Shown one piece after another: positions 43,583-53,967 of a stretch of 64,000 nt of DNA. How positions within the stretch are numbered: position 1 is the stretch's first letter; each line of letters starts with the position of its first letter. The notes under the pieces are model-generated. The model saw only the letters and a list, made by a program, of their open reading frames with translations. It was not told the DNA's origin and made no database searches. The stretch is from Oryzomonas sagensis (GTDB lineage Bacteria; Desulfobacterota; Desulfuromonadia; Geobacterales; Pseudopelobacteraceae). The position numbers and the translations under genes were made by a program. Location: positions 405,642 to 469,641 of the forward strand of contig NZ_VZRA01000002.1 of the NCBI RefSeq assembly GCF_008802355.1, given 5' to 3'.

Positions 43583-44940
43583 TATTTCACCTCTCCGCAG
43601 ATCCCGACGCCGCAGCGCCCCAGGGGGAGGTAGCGGAATCCGGCGGCCGCCATGCGGTCAGGCTTGTAGAGGTTGCGGCCGTCGATGACGAGCGGACTCT
43701 TCAGCGTGCTCTTGATGCGGTCGAAGTCCGGGTTGCGGTACTCGCTCCAGTCGGTGATGATGGCCAGGGCATCGGCGTTTTCCAGGATCGCATACTGGTT
43801 CGTGCTGTATTCGATGCGGTCGCCGAAGTGCTTCTTGGCCTCCTTGAGCGCTTCCGGGTCATGGGCGCGGACCGTGGCGCCGGCCGCCAGCAGACGCTCG
43901 ATGATGGTGATGGCGGGTGCTTCCCGCATGTCGTCGGTGCGCGGCTTGAAGGAAAGGCCCCAGCAGGCCACGGTGCGGCCGGTGAGCGGCTGCTCCTCGT
44001 CCGGGGAGCCCAAGGCCGTGATGAGCTTGTCCGCCAGGACCTCTTTCTGGCGCTCGTTCACGTCCTCCACGGCCTTGAGCAGCAGGAAGTCGTAATTGCA
44101 CTCCTCGGCGGTCTTGATCAGGGCCTTGACGTCCTTGGGGAAACAGGAGCCGCCGTAGCCGGGGCCGGGGAAGAGAAAGTCGTAGCCGATGCGCGAGTCG
44201 GAGCCGATCCCCTCGCGCACGGCGCTCACGTCGGCCCCCATGCAATCGCACAGGTTGGCGATCTGGTTCATGAAGGAGATGCGGGTGGCCAGCATGGCGT
44301 TGGCGGCGTACTTGGTCATCTCGGCGCTGCGGATGTCCATGACGATCAGGCGGTTCTGCTTGCGCATGAAGGGGTCGTACAGCTCCTTCATGATCTCGGC
44401 GGTGCGCACGTTGTCGGTGCCGATCACCACCCGGTCCGGTTTCATGAAGTCGTCGATGGCCGCTCCCTCCTTGAGGAATTCGGGGTTGGAGACCACGTCG
44501 AACTCAAAGGCGACGTTGCGGGCGGCCAGCTCTTCCTTGACGGCCGCGCGGACCTTGTCGGCCGTGCCGACCGGGACGGTGGATTTGTCCACGATGATCT
44601 TGTAGCCGTTCATGGCTTGGCCAATATTGCGGGCAACGCCCAGAACGTATTTCAGGTCGGCGGAGCCGTCCTCGCCGGGAGGGGTCCCCACGGCGATGAA
44701 GCAGACCAGGGACGCCTGGACCGCCTCGGCCATCTCGGTGGTAAAGGAAAGGCGACCCTCGGCCTGGTTGCGCAGTATCATTTCTTTCAGGCCCGGTTCG
44801 TAGATCGGGACGATGCCTTCTTTGAGGCCGTCAATCCTGGATTTGTCAACATCAACGGCGATGACGCTGTTGCCGCTTTCGGCAAAACAGGCCGCCGCCA
44901 CAAGGCCCACATAGCCGGCACCAAAGATACAGATTTTCAT
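43582..44940 (-). CDS. ugd: UDP-glucose 6-dehydrogenase
   Basis: 452 residues. NAD site [18 protein letters not shown] at the start, [38 protein letters not shown], the catalytic Cys in [15 protein letters not shown] and the C-terminal domain [16 protein letters not shown]. Oxidises UDP-glucose to UDP-glucuronate in the cytoplasm. GGAG lies seven nt upstream of the ATG. It feeds the UXS enzyme encoded next. Confidence 0.96.
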   Translation of the reverse strand: MKICIFGAGYVGLVAAACFAESGNSVIAVDVDKSRIDGLKEGIVPIYEPGLKEMILRNQAEGRLSFTTEMAEAVQASLVCFIAVGTPPGEDGSADLKYVLGVARNIGQAMNGYKIIVDKSTVPVGTADKVRAAVKEELAARNVAFEFDVVSNPEFLKEGAAIDDFMKPDRVVIGTDNVRTAEIMKELYDPFMRKQNRLIVMDIRSAEMTKYAANAMLATRISFMNQIANLCDCMGADVSAVREGIGSDSRIGYDFLFPGPGYGGSCFPKDVKALIKTAEECNYDFLLLKAVEDVNERQKEVLADKLITALGSPDEEQPLTGRTVACWGLSFKPRTDDMREAPAITIIERLLAAGATVRAHDPEALKEAKKHFGDRIEYSTNQYAILENADALAIITDWSEYRNPDFDRIKSTLKSPLVIDGRNLYKPDRMAAAGFRYLPLGRCGVGICGEVK

Positions 44941-45007
44941 GCAGTCGCTCCGGAAGTTAGGGTAATTGGTTTTCTATAACACATATCCACTTGTAATTCC
45001 AGCATAA

Positions 45008-45850
45008 CTAATGCTCATTCATGCCATTTTGCACCCGCAGGGCCTCGGAATAGGCCGTGTTTTTGGAAACGCCGGTCATTTCAGCGGCTTTCCGGGCGGC
45101 GTCCTTGACCGTCAGCCCCTCGTCGTGCAGCAGGCGGCGCAGCAGTTCGGGCAACGGTTCGGCCTCCCGCTCCACCGCTTCGCCCGGCGCCACCAGTATG
45201 ACCACCTCGCCCCGCACCTTGGCCTGGCCGACCGTTGCCAGCACCTCGCCCACCGTGCCCCGGATGAACTCCTCGTAGATCTTGGTCAGTTCCCGGGCCA
45301 CCACGATCTGGCGCTCGCCCAGCATCTCCCCCATATCCCGCAGGGTTTCCTCCAGCCGGTGGGGCGCCTCGTAGAAGATCAGGGTCCCCGGCTGGGAGGC
45401 CAGGGCGCTCAGGAACGCCCGGCGCTTGCCCTGGCGGTTCGGCGGGAAACCGGCGAAGGTGAAGGTGTCGCTGGGGAGCCCGGAGGCGGAGAGGGCGGTG
45501 ATGGCGGCGCAGGAGCCGGGGACGGGGATGACCCGGATGCCCTCGGCCACGGCGGCGCGCACCAGGTTGAAGCCGGGGTCGGAGATGCAGGGGGTGCCGG
45601 CGTCGGAGATCAGGGCCACCGACTTTTCCTGGCGCAGGGCCTGGAGGATCCGTTCCCCCTTGAACTGCTGGTTGTGGTCGAAATAGGAGGTGAGCGGCTT
45701 GGAGATGCCGAAGTGGTTGAGCAGCTTGAGGGAGTGGCGGGTGTCCTCGGCGGCGATCAGGTCCACCTCGCCCAGGATGCGGACCGCCCGGTAGGTCATG
45801 TCCTCCAGGTTGCCGATGGGCGTGGCCATGATGTAGAGGGTGCCCGCCAT
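45008..45850 (-). CDS. rsmI: 16S rRNA (cytidine-1402-2'-O)-methyltransferase
   Basis: 280 residues of the tetrapyrrole-methylase fold: LYIMATPIGNLEDMTYRAVRIL, AAEDTRHSLKLL, ISDAGTPCISDPG, PGSCAAITALSASGLPSD, FIFYEAPHR-type motif (TLIFYEAPHRLEETL). Methylates C1402 of 16S rRNA. The ATG directly follows the TAG of the amidase gene. Confidence 0.96.
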   Translation of the reverse strand: MAGTLYIMATPIGNLEDMTYRAVRILGEVDLIAAEDTRHSLKLLNHFGISKPLTSYFDHNQQFKGERILQALRQEKSVALISDAGTPCISDPGFNLVRAAVAEGIRVIPVPGSCAAITALSASGLPSDTFTFAGFPPNRQGKRRAFLSALASQPGTLIFYEAPHRLEETLRDMGEMLGERQIVVARELTKIYEEFIRGTVGEVLATVGQAKVRGEVVILVAPGEAVEREAEPLPELLRRLLHDEGLTVKDAARKAAEMTGVSKNTAYSEALRVQNGMNEH

Positions 45851-47122
45851 CTATTTGAGGCTGGTGATATAACCGCGGATGCCTTCCATGATGCCTTCCG
45901 CGGTCTGTTCCTGGTAGGCGGGGTCCGTGAGGCGGGACTCTTCCTGCGCGTTGCTGACAAAGGCGGTCTCCACCAGGATGCTCGGCATGGTGGCGCCCAC
46001 CAGGACGTAGAAGGGGCCCTGCTTGACCCCCAGGTTCCTCACGTCGGGGTGGCGGCTTTTGATCTTGCCGTGCAGGGAGCGCTGCACTTCGTCCGCCAGA
46101 TGGGCCGAGTCGTTGAGTTTGTAATTGGCCATGAGGTCGAAGAGGATCGCCTGCAGGACGCTGACCTTCTCCAGGGTGGTGCCGTTCTCCTTGGCGGCCA
46201 GTTGGGCGGCCTTTTCGGTCTTGGCCAGGTTGAGGTAGTAGGTCTCGATGCCCGAGGCCCCGCGGTTCAAGGCGGCATTGGCGTGCACCGACACGAACAG
46301 GTCGGCGTTCACCTTGTTGGCGATGGCAGTGCGCTCCTCCAAGGGAATGAAGACGTCGGTGGCGCGGGTCATGACCACGTCCAGCCCCAGCTCATCCCGC
46401 AACAGGTCGCGCAGCTTCAGGCCGATGGCCAGGACCACGTCCTTTTCCTTCACCCCGTTGGGGCCGAGGGCCCCGGAATCATGCCCGCCGTGCCCCGGAT
46501 CGACGACGATCCGGCGGATCTTGGCGATGAGCGGTTTTTTATGGGGCTTGACCTTCTTTTCCACGACCGGCGGGGTTGCGGGCTTCGGCTCCGGGGCCGG
46601 CAGCGCAACCGGAGATTGAGCCGGAGCCGGTTTGGCGGCGATGGTGTTCTCCAGGCGGGAGATCTCGGCGCGCCGCTCCCCGCGTACGTCGATGACCAGC
46701 CGGGCAGGCTCGGAGAGCGGGAAGATCTTGTAGTCCTTGATATTCTCCGTATCCAACACCACCCGCACCACGTCCGGCTTGTGCTGGCCCAACCGGACCC
46801 CCTTCAGGAGGCCGTCGCCGATGGTGATGTCCTTCGCCCCCGGCCCCAGCTTGGCCCGGTTGATGTCGATGTAGACCCGGCCCGGCTTGCCGCGGCTCCC
46901 CTTGCCCAGTTCATGGGCCTCCCAGGTGACGTCCCGGTCGAACTCCAGGGAGATGCGGGTGTAGTCAGGGTTCGACCAGTGCTTCATCTCGCTCAGTACG
47001 GCCAGGGGGCGGCTGCCGGCGGTCTGGTCGCTGTTGGTCTTTTTCTTGGCCGCCAGGGCGGGGTAGGGGAGGAGTAACGCGAGGATGAGAAGGTTTGCAA
47101 CTATGTGAAGAAGTCGGGTCAT
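45851..47122 (-). CDS. N-acetylmuramoyl-L-alanine amidase (AmiC type, AMIN + Amidase_3)
   Basis: 423 residues. Signal peptide (VANLLILALLLPYPALA), an AMIN domain (about 45-140; WSNPDYTRISLEFDRDVTWE, VRLGQHKPDVVRVVLD), a Pro/Ala linker, and an Amidase_3 zinc domain (about 200-420; VVDPGHGGHDSGALG, EERTAIANKVNADLFVSVHANA, GIETYYL, SILVETAFVSN) with the Zn His/Glu ligands. Splits septal peptidoglycan in the periplasm. Housekeeping gene for cell separation. Confidence 0.95.
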   Translation of the reverse strand: MTRLLHIVANLLILALLLPYPALAAKKKTNSDQTAGSRPLAVLSEMKHWSNPDYTRISLEFDRDVTWEAHELGKGSRGKPGRVYIDINRAKLGPGAKDITIGDGLLKGVRLGQHKPDVVRVVLDTENIKDYKIFPLSEPARLVIDVRGERRAEISRLENTIAAKPAPAQSPVALPAPEPKPATPPVVEKKVKPHKKPLIAKIRRIVVDPGHGGHDSGALGPNGVKEKDVVLAIGLKLRDLLRDELGLDVVMTRATDVFIPLEERTAIANKVNADLFVSVHANAALNRGASGIETYYLNLAKTEKAAQLAAKENGTTLEKVSVLQAILFDLMANYKLNDSAHLADEVQRSLHGKIKSRHPDVRNLGVKQGPFYVLVGATMPSILVETAFVSNAQEESRLTDPAYQEQTAEGIMEGIRGYITSLK

Positions 47123-47251
47123 TGGGTCGCTTTGTGCCGCAACGGAATCGGATTGAAAAAGTAACGTATTCTTTTAACAGAAATAATTGAATGTTTCAAC
47201 TTATTGGGGCAGATCTGTTCCGATGGGATGAATTGGTGAGAGCCGCCCCCC

Positions 47252-47833
47252 TCAGGTATCGGCTTTCTCCACCCACTTTTGCACGGTCGGCGGTGCGTAA
47301 CCGGCGAACCGGTCCAGCAGCGCATTGGGGCTTTGCTCCACGAGCAGCATGGAGCGGTGCGGTGCTCTCACGAACTGTTCCGCCACGGTGTGATCCAGGA
47401 ACGCAATCAGCGCGTCGTAGTACCCCGCGATGTTGAGCAGACCGCACGGTTTGCTGTGAAAGCCCAGTTGGGCCCAGGTCCAGATCTCGAAGATCTCCTC
47501 CAGGGTGCCGATCCCTCCCGGCAGGGCGATGAACCCGTCGGAAAGCTCGGCCATCATGGTTTTGCGCTCGTGCATGGAGCGGGTGACGTGGAGTTCGGTC
47601 AGGTTCGGGTGGGCGATCTCCTTGCGCATGAGCGCATCGGGGATGACCCCCACCGCCTTCCCGCCCAGTTCCAGCACCGTATCCGCCACCATCCCCATGA
47701 TGCCGACACTGGCGCCGCCGTAGACGAGCCGCAGGTTACGATCGACCAGGGATTTTGCAAGGTCACGGGCGGCGCCGGCGTAGTCTTCCTGGCGGCCGGG
47801 ATTGGAACCGCAATAGACGCAGATGCTTTTCAT
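47252..47833 (-). CDS. LOG-family protein (TIGR00730, cytokinin-riboside-monophosphate phosphoribohydrolase-like)
   Basis: 193 residues. The start KSICVYCGSNPG, LVYGGASVGIMGMVAD, the MHERKTMM Arg/Lys motif and PGGIGTLEEIFE are LOG hallmarks. Cleaves nucleoside 5'-monophosphates such as AMP or cytokinin forms; the in vivo role in bacteria is often unclear. Confidence 0.93.
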   Translation of the reverse strand: MKSICVYCGSNPGRQEDYAGAARDLAKSLVDRNLRLVYGGASVGIMGMVADTVLELGGKAVGVIPDALMRKEIAHPNLTELHVTRSMHERKTMMAELSDGFIALPGGIGTLEEIFEIWTWAQLGFHSKPCGLLNIAGYYDALIAFLDHTVAEQFVRAPHRSMLLVEQSPNALLDRFAGYAPPTVQKWVEKADT

Positions 47834-47869
47834 GACGAAACTCCAACTGTAAAGATGGCTACCACCCCC

Positions 47870-48085
47870 GGCCCCTCCTAAACTAGGAGGGGAGGAAAAC
47901 GCCTCGTTCTTCTCCCTCCTTGATAAGGAGGGGGGCAGGGGGTGGTTGATTAATTAGTGACAAGCCTCTGCTTTATCCCCTCACCCGGCCTTCGGCCACC
48001 CTCTCCCTTAGGGAGAGGGGATAATGAGCATCCCTTCTCCCTAGGGGAGAAGGTGCCCCGAAGGGGCGGATGAGGGGGATTTTGA
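47870..48085. repeat. Cluster of palindromic intergenic repeats
   Basis: Between LOG and mutS genes. It includes CCCCTCCTAAACTAGGAGGGG, CCCTCCTTGATAAGGAGGG, CCCTCACCCGGCCTTCGG, CTCTCCCTTAGGGAGAGGG and CTTCTCCCTAGGGGAGAAG, five head-to-head palindromes in about 215 nt. This type of CT-rich palindrome is widely dispersed in bacterial genomes. They may act as transcription stops or as targets of REP-associated transposases. Confidence 0.7.
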
Positions 48086-48126
48086 TGTTGCTTGCAAAAC
48101 TAATTTCAGCCCCAACCTCGACCTTG

Positions 48127-50739
48127 CTACACCATCCGCTTCAACTCATCCAGCAGGTTGAGCGCCTCCAGGGGGGTGAGGGTGGCGATGCTGAGCTTCT
48201 TCAGGCGCAGGCGCAACTGGTCCTCCGTGCTCTCGAACAGGGAAAACTGGGGGGATGGCGCTTGGGGCTGGCTCTTCTTGCTCTTGGCCAGGCGCGGGGC
48301 GCCTTCCTCGAACTCGCCGTGCTCCAGGTTGCGCAGGATCTCCTTGGCCCGCTCGATCACGTCCGCCGGCATGCCGGCCAGCCGGGCCACCTGGATGCCG
48401 TAGGAGTGGGAGGCGCCGCCGGGGATGATGGTGCGCAGGAAGATGACCTGGTCGTTCCACTCCCGCACCGCCACGGTGAAATTCTTGATCCGCTCCCTGG
48501 TGGCGGCCAGCTCGGTCAGCTCGTGGTAATGGGTGGCGAAGAGGGTGCGGGCCCGGCAGCCGGGGGTGTCGTGGATATACTCGGCCACGGCCCAAGCGAT
48601 GGAGACCCCGTCGAAGGTGGAGGTGCCCCGGCCGATCTCGTCCATGACGATCAGGCTCCTGGGACCGGCGTTGCGCAGGATGGTGGCCGCCTCCATCATC
48701 TCCAGCATGAAGGTGGACTGGCCGCGGGCCAAGTTGTCCCCGGCGCCGACCCGGGTGAAGATGCGGTCGGCGATGCCGATGCGGGCCTCGGCGGCCGGGA
48801 CGAAGCTGCCGGCTTGGGCCATGAGGCAGATCAGGGCCACCTGGCGCATGTAGGTGGACTTGCCGGCCATGTTGGGGCCGGTGATCATGAGGATCTGGTT
48901 CTCGTCGGCGTCCAGGCGGGTGTCGTTGGGGACGAAACGCTCCCCCAGCTTCATGGCCTCGATGACCGGATGGCGGCCGTCCCTGATGTCGATGACGTCC
49001 GTATCGTCCATCTGGGGCTTGCAGTAGTTCCGTTCCCCCGCCACGATGGCCAGGGAGATGAGCACGTCCAGCACCGCCAGGCCGTCGGCGGTGCGGCAGA
49101 TGCGTTCGGCCTGGGCCGCCACCTGTTCGCGGATTTCCTGGAACAGGGCGTATTCCAGGTCGCAGATGCGCTCCTCGGCCCCCAGCACCTTTTCCTCGTA
49201 GTTTTTCAGCTCCTCGGTGATGAAACGCTCGGCGTTGGCCAGGGTCTGGCGGCGGATGTAGTCGGCCGGCACGGAGCCCAGGTTGCTTTTGGTCACCTCG
49301 ATGGAATAGCCGAAGACCCGGTTGTAGCGGATCTTGAGGGTGGAGATGCCGGTGCGCGCCTTCTCCTGGGCCTCCAGGCGGGCGATGAACCCCTTGCCCT
49401 CGTGGCTTATGGCCCGCAGTTCGTCCAGTTCGGCGTTGTGGCCGGTAGCGATGATGCCGCCCTCCCGCAGGGAGAAGGGGGGGCTCTCCACGATGCCCCG
49501 TTCCACCAGGGCGCGGATGTCGTCCAGCGGGTCGATGGTGCCGGCCAGGGAGTGGAGGAGCCCGGCCTGCAACGGGGCGAGGCGCTCCAGGAGCTGCGGG
49601 AGGCGGCGCAGGGAATCGTGCAGGGCCCGCAGGTCGCGCCCCGATGCCGAGGCCATGCCGATGCGGCCGTTGAGGCGTTCCAGGTCGGCGATCTCCCGCA
49701 GATGGGCCGTCAACTCCTCCCGCAGGTCGGCGGCTTCCAGCAGCTCCTCCACCGCCTCCAGGCGCCGGCGGATCGGCTCCAGCCCCACCAGGGGGTAGCT
49801 GAGCCACTGCTTGAGCCGCCGGGCGCCCATGGCGGTGGCGGTCCGGTCCAGGCAGCCCAGGAGCGATCCGGCCTTCTTTCCTTCGGCCATGGTGGCGGTG
49901 ATTTCCAGGTTGCGGCGGGTGGCCGGGTCCAGGGCCAGGTGCTCGGTGCGTTCGTAGACCTTGATATCCCGGATATGGGGGATGGCGGACTTGCGGTTCT
50001 CCCGCAGGTAGTACAGGGCCGCCCCGGCAGCCACGAGGCCCGCCGGCATGGCGCCAAGGCCCAGGGCCTCGGCCGATGCGGCGCCGAACTGGCCGCAGAG
50101 AAGCGACGTGGCATAGTCCCGTTCAAAGACCCAGCCCGGAGCGCGGGAGACGATCCGCTCTCCCAGAAAGGCCCGCAGGTCGGCGGGCAGGTCGTCCAGT
50201 TCCAGGGTGTCGGCCAAAAGCACCTCCCGGGGGGCGATGCAGGCCGCCTCGCCGGCCGCCGCCGCGGCGCCCGCCAACTCGGTCACCCGGAATTCGCCCG
50301 TGGACAGGTCCAGCCAGGCGCACCCCCAGGTGGTGCCCGCGCCCTGGGAGAGGGCGAGCAGGTAGTTGTTCTCGTCCGGCGACAGGCTCTCGGTCTCGAT
50401 GAGAAGCCCCGGCGTGACCACCTTGACCACCTCGCGCCGCACGATCCCCTTGGCCTGCTTGGGGTCTTCCACCTGCTCGCAGATGGCCACCTTGCGGCCC
50501 GATTCGATCAGCTTGGCGATGTAGGGGGAGGCGGAGTGGAAGGGGACGCCGCAGAAGGGGATCTCGTCGCCGCTCCCCTTGTTGCGGGAGGTCAGCGCGA
50601 TGTCCAGGATGCGGGAGGCGGTCAAGGCGTCGTCCAGGAACATCTCGTAAAAGTCCCCCATGCGGAAGAAGAGGATCGCGTCCGGGTATCCCGACTTGAT
50701 CTCCAGATATTGCCGCATCATGGGGGTCTGGTCTGCCAT
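48127..50739 (-). CDS. mutS: DNA mismatch repair protein MutS
   Basis: 870 residues from the ATG at 50739; GGAAGG lies upstream. MutS_I mismatch-binding domain ([30 protein letters not shown] with the Phe-x-Glu of mismatch contact), connector, core and clamp, then the ABC ATPase ([38 protein letters not shown]) and a short C-terminal helix for dimer contacts. Recognises mismatches and recruits MutL. The longer frame to 50790 lacks a ribosome site. Confidence 0.97.
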   Translation of the reverse strand: MADQTPMMRQYLEIKSGYPDAILFFRMGDFYEMFLDDALTASRILDIALTSRNKGSGDEIPFCGVPFHSASPYIAKLIESGRKVAICEQVEDPKQAKGIVRREVVKVVTPGLLIETESLSPDENNYLLALSQGAGTTWGCAWLDLSTGEFRVTELAGAAAAAGEAACIAPREVLLADTLELDDLPADLRAFLGERIVSRAPGWVFERDYATSLLCGQFGAASAEALGLGAMPAGLVAAGAALYYLRENRKSAIPHIRDIKVYERTEHLALDPATRRNLEITATMAEGKKAGSLLGCLDRTATAMGARRLKQWLSYPLVGLEPIRRRLEAVEELLEAADLREELTAHLREIADLERLNGRIGMASASGRDLRALHDSLRRLPQLLERLAPLQAGLLHSLAGTIDPLDDIRALVERGIVESPPFSLREGGIIATGHNAELDELRAISHEGKGFIARLEAQEKARTGISTLKIRYNRVFGYSIEVTKSNLGSVPADYIRRQTLANAERFITEELKNYEEKVLGAEERICDLEYALFQEIREQVAAQAERICRTADGLAVLDVLISLAIVAGERNYCKPQMDDTDVIDIRDGRHPVIEAMKLGERFVPNDTRLDADENQILMITGPNMAGKSTYMRQVALICLMAQAGSFVPAAEARIGIADRIFTRVGAGDNLARGQSTFMLEMMEAATILRNAGPRSLIVMDEIGRGTSTFDGVSIAWAVAEYIHDTPGCRARTLFATHYHELTELAATRERIKNFTVAVREWNDQVIFLRTIIPGGASHSYGIQVARLAGMPADVIERAKEILRNLEHGEFEEGAPRLAKSKKSQPQAPSPQFSLFESTEDQLRLRLKKLSIATLTPLEALNLLDELKRMV

Positions 50740-50878
50740 GCGTTGTGAACCTTCCGTTTCGTAGAATGGGTGTTGGTGGTTGTAGCACACGGCCTGCGGC
50801 TTTTCAAGGCCAAGGGGGGAGGGCGGGCGCTGCTGCGGAACTGCGGCCGGTAGAACGTGGGTGCTGAATTGCGCTGAC

Positions 50879-50906
50879 GAAAAAACCCCGGACCACTGAT
50901 CCGGGG
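50879..50906 (-). terminator. Terminator after the outer-membrane barrel gene
   Basis: CCCCGGA/TCCGGGG stem (50886-50892 with 50900-50906), minus strand, followed by TTTTTT. Confidence 0.85.
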
Positions 50907-50949
50907 CTTTGTGCGTTCGGCTGGTGCCGTTACCGGGGAAAGGCCGGGG

Positions 50950-51627
50950 TTAAAACTTTGCCCTGAAGCCGACCATGGCGTTGTGGCTTTCGAAGCGGAT
51001 GCCGCTGGTTGTCAGCAGGTCCCCGTTGAAGCTGGCCCGGTCGGTGTTGAAGTAGCGGTAGCCCAGATCCAGCGAGTATCTGCGGTTGAGGGCGATGCCG
51101 AGGCCGGCGCCCACCTGATAGGCAAAGACGGTGTCGTTATCTTGGGGGTACATGTGAAACCGGGTCGTGCCGCTGGTGGCAAAGGTATCGGTCATGTACA
51201 GCGACGCAAAGCCGATGCCGCCACCCAGGTACGGGGTGACGGGGGTGTCGTTGTGGATGTCGAAAAAGGCGTTGGCCATGAAGGCGAGCGCCCCCAGGCT
51301 GCCGTCGATATTCCGGAACTGACCGCCGCCGGCATTGTCGGTAATCGACTTGATGTCGGACTGTTTGTACGAAAGTTCGCCCTCCAGGCGCATGAAACCG
51401 AAATCGTATCCGCCCGCGCCGCCGACATAGATGCCCGGGTCGAATTCTATCCGTTCGTCGGAGGTTGTGTTGCTGACGAAGTCAGTCGTTGACGAGTCCG
51501 TACTCCGGGGCACAGTTATGCCGAGGAAGCCGGTGACATAGGGACCCGGCCGCATGGGGGTCGCCTGGCTTGCGGCGGGGATGGCAACGGCTATGAGGAG
51601 TGCAAGGGTGGTCAATGTTTTTTTCAT
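50950..51627 (-). CDS. Outer-membrane beta-barrel protein (OmpA/OmpW-like porin domain)
   Basis: 225 residues from ATG 51627, behind AAAGGAGAG. Signal peptide (LALLIAVAIPAASQA) then an eight-strand barrel pattern (PYVTGFLGITVPRSTD, GGYDFGFMRLEGELSYKQ, PYLGGGIGFASLYMTD, YSLDLGYRYFNTD, AMVGFRAKF with C-terminal Phe). Surface loops are Asp/Thr rich. It stands alone between mutS and a small Cys protein gene, with its own terminator. Function unknown beyond porin/adhesin-like barrel. Confidence 0.83.
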   Translation of the reverse strand: MKKTLTTLALLIAVAIPAASQATPMRPGPYVTGFLGITVPRSTDSSTTDFVSNTTSDERIEFDPGIYVGGAGGYDFGFMRLEGELSYKQSDIKSITDNAGGGQFRNIDGSLGALAFMANAFFDIHNDTPVTPYLGGGIGFASLYMTDTFATSGTTRFHMYPQDNDTVFAYQVGAGLGIALNRRYSLDLGYRYFNTDRASFNGDLLTTSGIRFESHNAMVGFRAKF

Positions 51628-51894
51628 GGTTTGTCTCTCCTTTGTGCATTCTGGATTCGACAGGCATCGATCTCGACAGCCTGGCTGGCCGATGTGGCGG
51701 TGCAAGGCCAAAACAGTAGATGATACTATACTACATATACGCGGCATTGTCATGGGTTGACAGACAATCCGCGTCGTCAATCTCCCGGTTCGAAGATTTT
51801 GTTTAATGGTTGCGGCGTGTTGCGAAACTGCGGCAGGAGGGGGGCGATGGGGGAAAGCAGGGGCTTGCCGGGGAGCGAAACAGGGGGGAGTGGG

Positions 51895-52134
51895 TTACAG
51901 CATGTCACATGCGAGACCCATGAAATCGAAGATATTGTTTTCCGGGGCCACGCCCTGCTCGCGCTTGAACATGCAATTCGGCGAACAGTAGTGAAGGGCG
52001 CCGGGGATGATCACCCCGTCCGTGACCTCCAGCAGATAACCGTTGCGGTCCACGCGGACGGAATAAATACCGGCGGTGCTGCCGGCATCGAAGGCTGCTC
52101 CGCAATGGCTGCAATGTGTCCGTATCGTCGGCAT
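51895..52134 (-). CDS. Small zinc-ribbon-like protein
   Basis: 79 residues with HCSHC near the start and YCSPNC in the second half (C-x2-C ... C-x3-C), a plausible treble-clef or zinc-ribbon fold, and FKREQGVAPENNIFDFMGL at the end. No ribosome site is obvious before the ATG. The second Cys pair follows LHYCSPNCMF, as in some archaeal-type Zn fingers. Function unknown; it could be a small regulator or an anti-sigma type factor. Confidence 0.5.
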   Translation of the reverse strand: MPTIRTHCSHCGAAFDAGSTAGIYSVRVDRNGYLLEVTDGVIIPGALHYCSPNCMFKREQGVAPENNIFDFMGLACDML

Positions 52135-52212
52135 GAACTGAATTTTGCCATTAATTAAATCGCAGCGTCAAGCGGTTAGAAATTATAATAATATAATTTT
52201 AAAAATAGAGCG

Positions 52213-52485
52213 CTAATCCTTCCATTTATGGCATCCGGAGCATCTGACGGGGCCTTTCGCCATCTCCGCGTGGCACCCCTTGCAGTTCTTGTGCGCCCAT
52301 TCCTTGCCGAACCCTTTGATCTTGCCGACACCCTCCGCGTGGCATGTGATGCACGTGCCGGTGATGGCCATGTGGTCTTTGTGGGGAAAGGTCACCTTGT
52401 TCTTGAAATTGATCACCTCGGGCGCGGCAAGGGCCGATCCCGAGAAGGCAAGCAGGGCAAGCAGGACAGCAGCGGTCTGTTTCAT
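52213..52485 (-). CDS. Triheme cytochrome c7-like (PpcA type)
   Basis: 90 residues from the ATG at 52485 (GGAGGAG upstream). Signal peptide ending SALAAP, then three CxxCH hemes: CITCH, CKGCH and CSGCH, with distal His in FPHKDH and WAHKNC. Length and heme number match the periplasmic c7 cytochromes of Geobacter, which carry electrons from the inner membrane toward outer-membrane complexes during Fe(III) respiration. Monocistronic between an AT-rich stretch and the divergent slp-like gene. Confidence 0.9.
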   Translation of the reverse strand: MKQTAAVLLALLAFSGSALAAPEVINFKNKVTFPHKDHMAITGTCITCHAEGVGKIKGFGKEWAHKNCKGCHAEMAKGPVRCSGCHKWKD

Positions 52486-52712
52486 GGGCGAATCTCCTCC
52501 TGGCTGTGTTTGGGGTGCTCTGCGGACGCGGCTGTCGGCGTCGGCGGGAAGTTCGGTGTGCTCCCCCGCCTTTTCCACATATACTATTTTTTATCCGTCT
52601 GCAAGGGCATATCCCTGGTTGCGCACTATTTTTGCCGCCCGGAGCGGGCGGCGCCCCCCTTGTCCCGCCTGCGCAAAAGGGGGTATACTAAAACAGAGGA
52701 GGCGAATACCCC

Positions 52713-53267
52713 ATGAAAGCATTACTGGTATCGGTGTGTTCCCTGGTGCTCCTGACCGGATGCGCCCATGTCTTCAGCGAACGGGCCGACCTGATGGTGG
52801 ACCGCACCATCGACTACGAACAGTTCAAGTTGAATCCCAAGGCCTATGTGGGCAAGTTTGTGAAGTTCGGCGGAATCATAGCGTCCACCAAGAATACCAA
52901 GGAAGGGGCCCGGATCGAGGTGGTGCAATTTAACCTGGGAAGCGACGACATGCCCTATGAGGAGCATGTCTCGGGCGGGCGTTTCCTGGCCACCAGCCCC
53001 GGCTATCTGGATGCCCTGGTCTTCAAGGCGGGGCGGCCGGTTGCGGTCATCGGAGAGGTGAAGGGCGAAAAGGTCCTGCCCCTGGGCGAGATCAGTTATA
53101 CCTACCCGGTCGTCTCGATTGTGGAGATTCATGTCTGGAACCGCTCCGACCTGTATCCGTACCCGCCGGGGTACTACGACTCCCCGTACTTTTATTACGG
53201 TTACGGCCCCGCCTATCCCTACGGGTGGGGCGGCCCCTACTGGTACGGTCCGCGTCACTGGCGATAG
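52713..53267 (+). CDS. Slp/YeaY-family outer-membrane lipoprotein
   Basis: 184 residues; lipobox LTGC (Cys17), then LNPKAYVGKFVKFGGIIASTKNT, GRFLATSPGYLDALVFKAGRPVAVIGEVKGEK and VEIHVWN in the Slp pattern, ending in a Tyr/Pro/Gly-rich surface tail (YPYPPGYYDSPYFYYGYGP). Slp proteins are stress-linked outer-membrane lipoproteins. GAGGAGG lies upstream of the ATG. Confidence 0.88.
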   Translation: MKALLVSVCSLVLLTGCAHVFSERADLMVDRTIDYEQFKLNPKAYVGKFVKFGGIIASTKNTKEGARIEVVQFNLGSDDMPYEEHVSGGRFLATSPGYLDALVFKAGRPVAVIGEVKGEKVLPLGEISYTYPVVSIVEIHVWNRSDLYPYPPGYYDSPYFYYGYGPAYPYGWGGPYWYGPRHWR

Positions 53268-53300
53268 TTTTTCCCGGGGATGAAGCAGGGAGAAACGGAC

Positions 53301-53340
53301 GCCGGAGGCGCACCGTGGGGTGAACGTCTCCGGCTGTTGT
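53301..53340 (+). terminator. Possible terminator after the slp-like gene
   Basis: GCCGGAG (53301-53307) pairs with CTCCGGC (53328-53334), followed by TGTTGTTT. Long loop, so confidence is low. Confidence 0.45.
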
Positions 53341-53355
53341 TTGCGCGGGACGGCC

Positions 53356-53967
53356 CTACTTCAGTTTGAGGGCGATGCGCGCCACGTGGGCGCCCTGGTA
53401 GCGGGCGCCGGCCAGTTCGTTGGCGCTGGGCAGACGTTCGCCCTTGCCCCCGGCGATGGTCGACGCGCCGTAGGGGCTCCCCCCGGTGATCTCGGAGATG
53501 CCCATCTGCCCGGCAAAGGCGTAGGGGAGGCCGACCACCACCATCCCCTGATGGAGCAGGGTCGTGTGGAAGCTCAAGATGGTGGATTCCTGCCCGCCGT
53601 GCTGGGTGGCGGAGCTGGCGAAGACGCTGCCCGGCTTGCCTACCAGCGTTCCCTTCACCCAGAGCTGGCCCGTGGCGTCCAGAAACTGGCGCATCTGGCC
53701 GCACATGTTGCCGAAACGGGTCGGGGTGCCGAAGATGATGGCATCGGCACCTGCCAGGTCGTCCACCGTAGCCACCGGAATATGGGCCATGCCTTTCTGG
53801 GCCTCCAGCGCCCCCATCATCCCCAACACCTCATCGGAGAGGGTCTCCGGCACGCGCTTGATGATCGCCTCGCAGCCAGCCACCTCGCGAACCCCCTCGG
53901 CAACCGCTTCGGCCATCTTGTAGATATGCCCATACATGCTGTAATAGACGATGAGTACCTTGCACAT
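53356..53967 (-). CDS. wrbA: NAD(P)H:quinone oxidoreductase WrbA
   Basis: 203 residues, flavodoxin-like. [27 protein letters not shown] phosphate loop, [33 protein letters not shown] and [11 protein letters not shown] all match WrbA. Two-electron reduction of quinones protects from redox cycling. Single gene, convergent with slp. Confidence 0.94.
   Translation of the reverse strand: MCKVLIVYYSMYGHIYKMAEAVAEGVREVAGCEAIIKRVPETLSDEVLGMMGALEAQKGMAHIPVATVDDLAGADAIIFGTPTRFGNMCGQMRQFLDATGQLWVKGTLVGKPGSVFASSATQHGGQESTILSFHTTLLHQGMVVVGLPYAFAGQMGISEITGGSPYGASTIAGGKGERLPSANELAGARYQGAHVARIALKLK

Noticed and set aside
45011-47077. 688-residue open frame on the plus strand
   Set aside because: Antisense to rsmI and the amidase gene, which both have clear family motifs.
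48070-50748. 892-residue open frame on the plus strand
   Set aside because: Antisense shadow of mutS; no domains and an odd Gly/His/Gln-rich composition.
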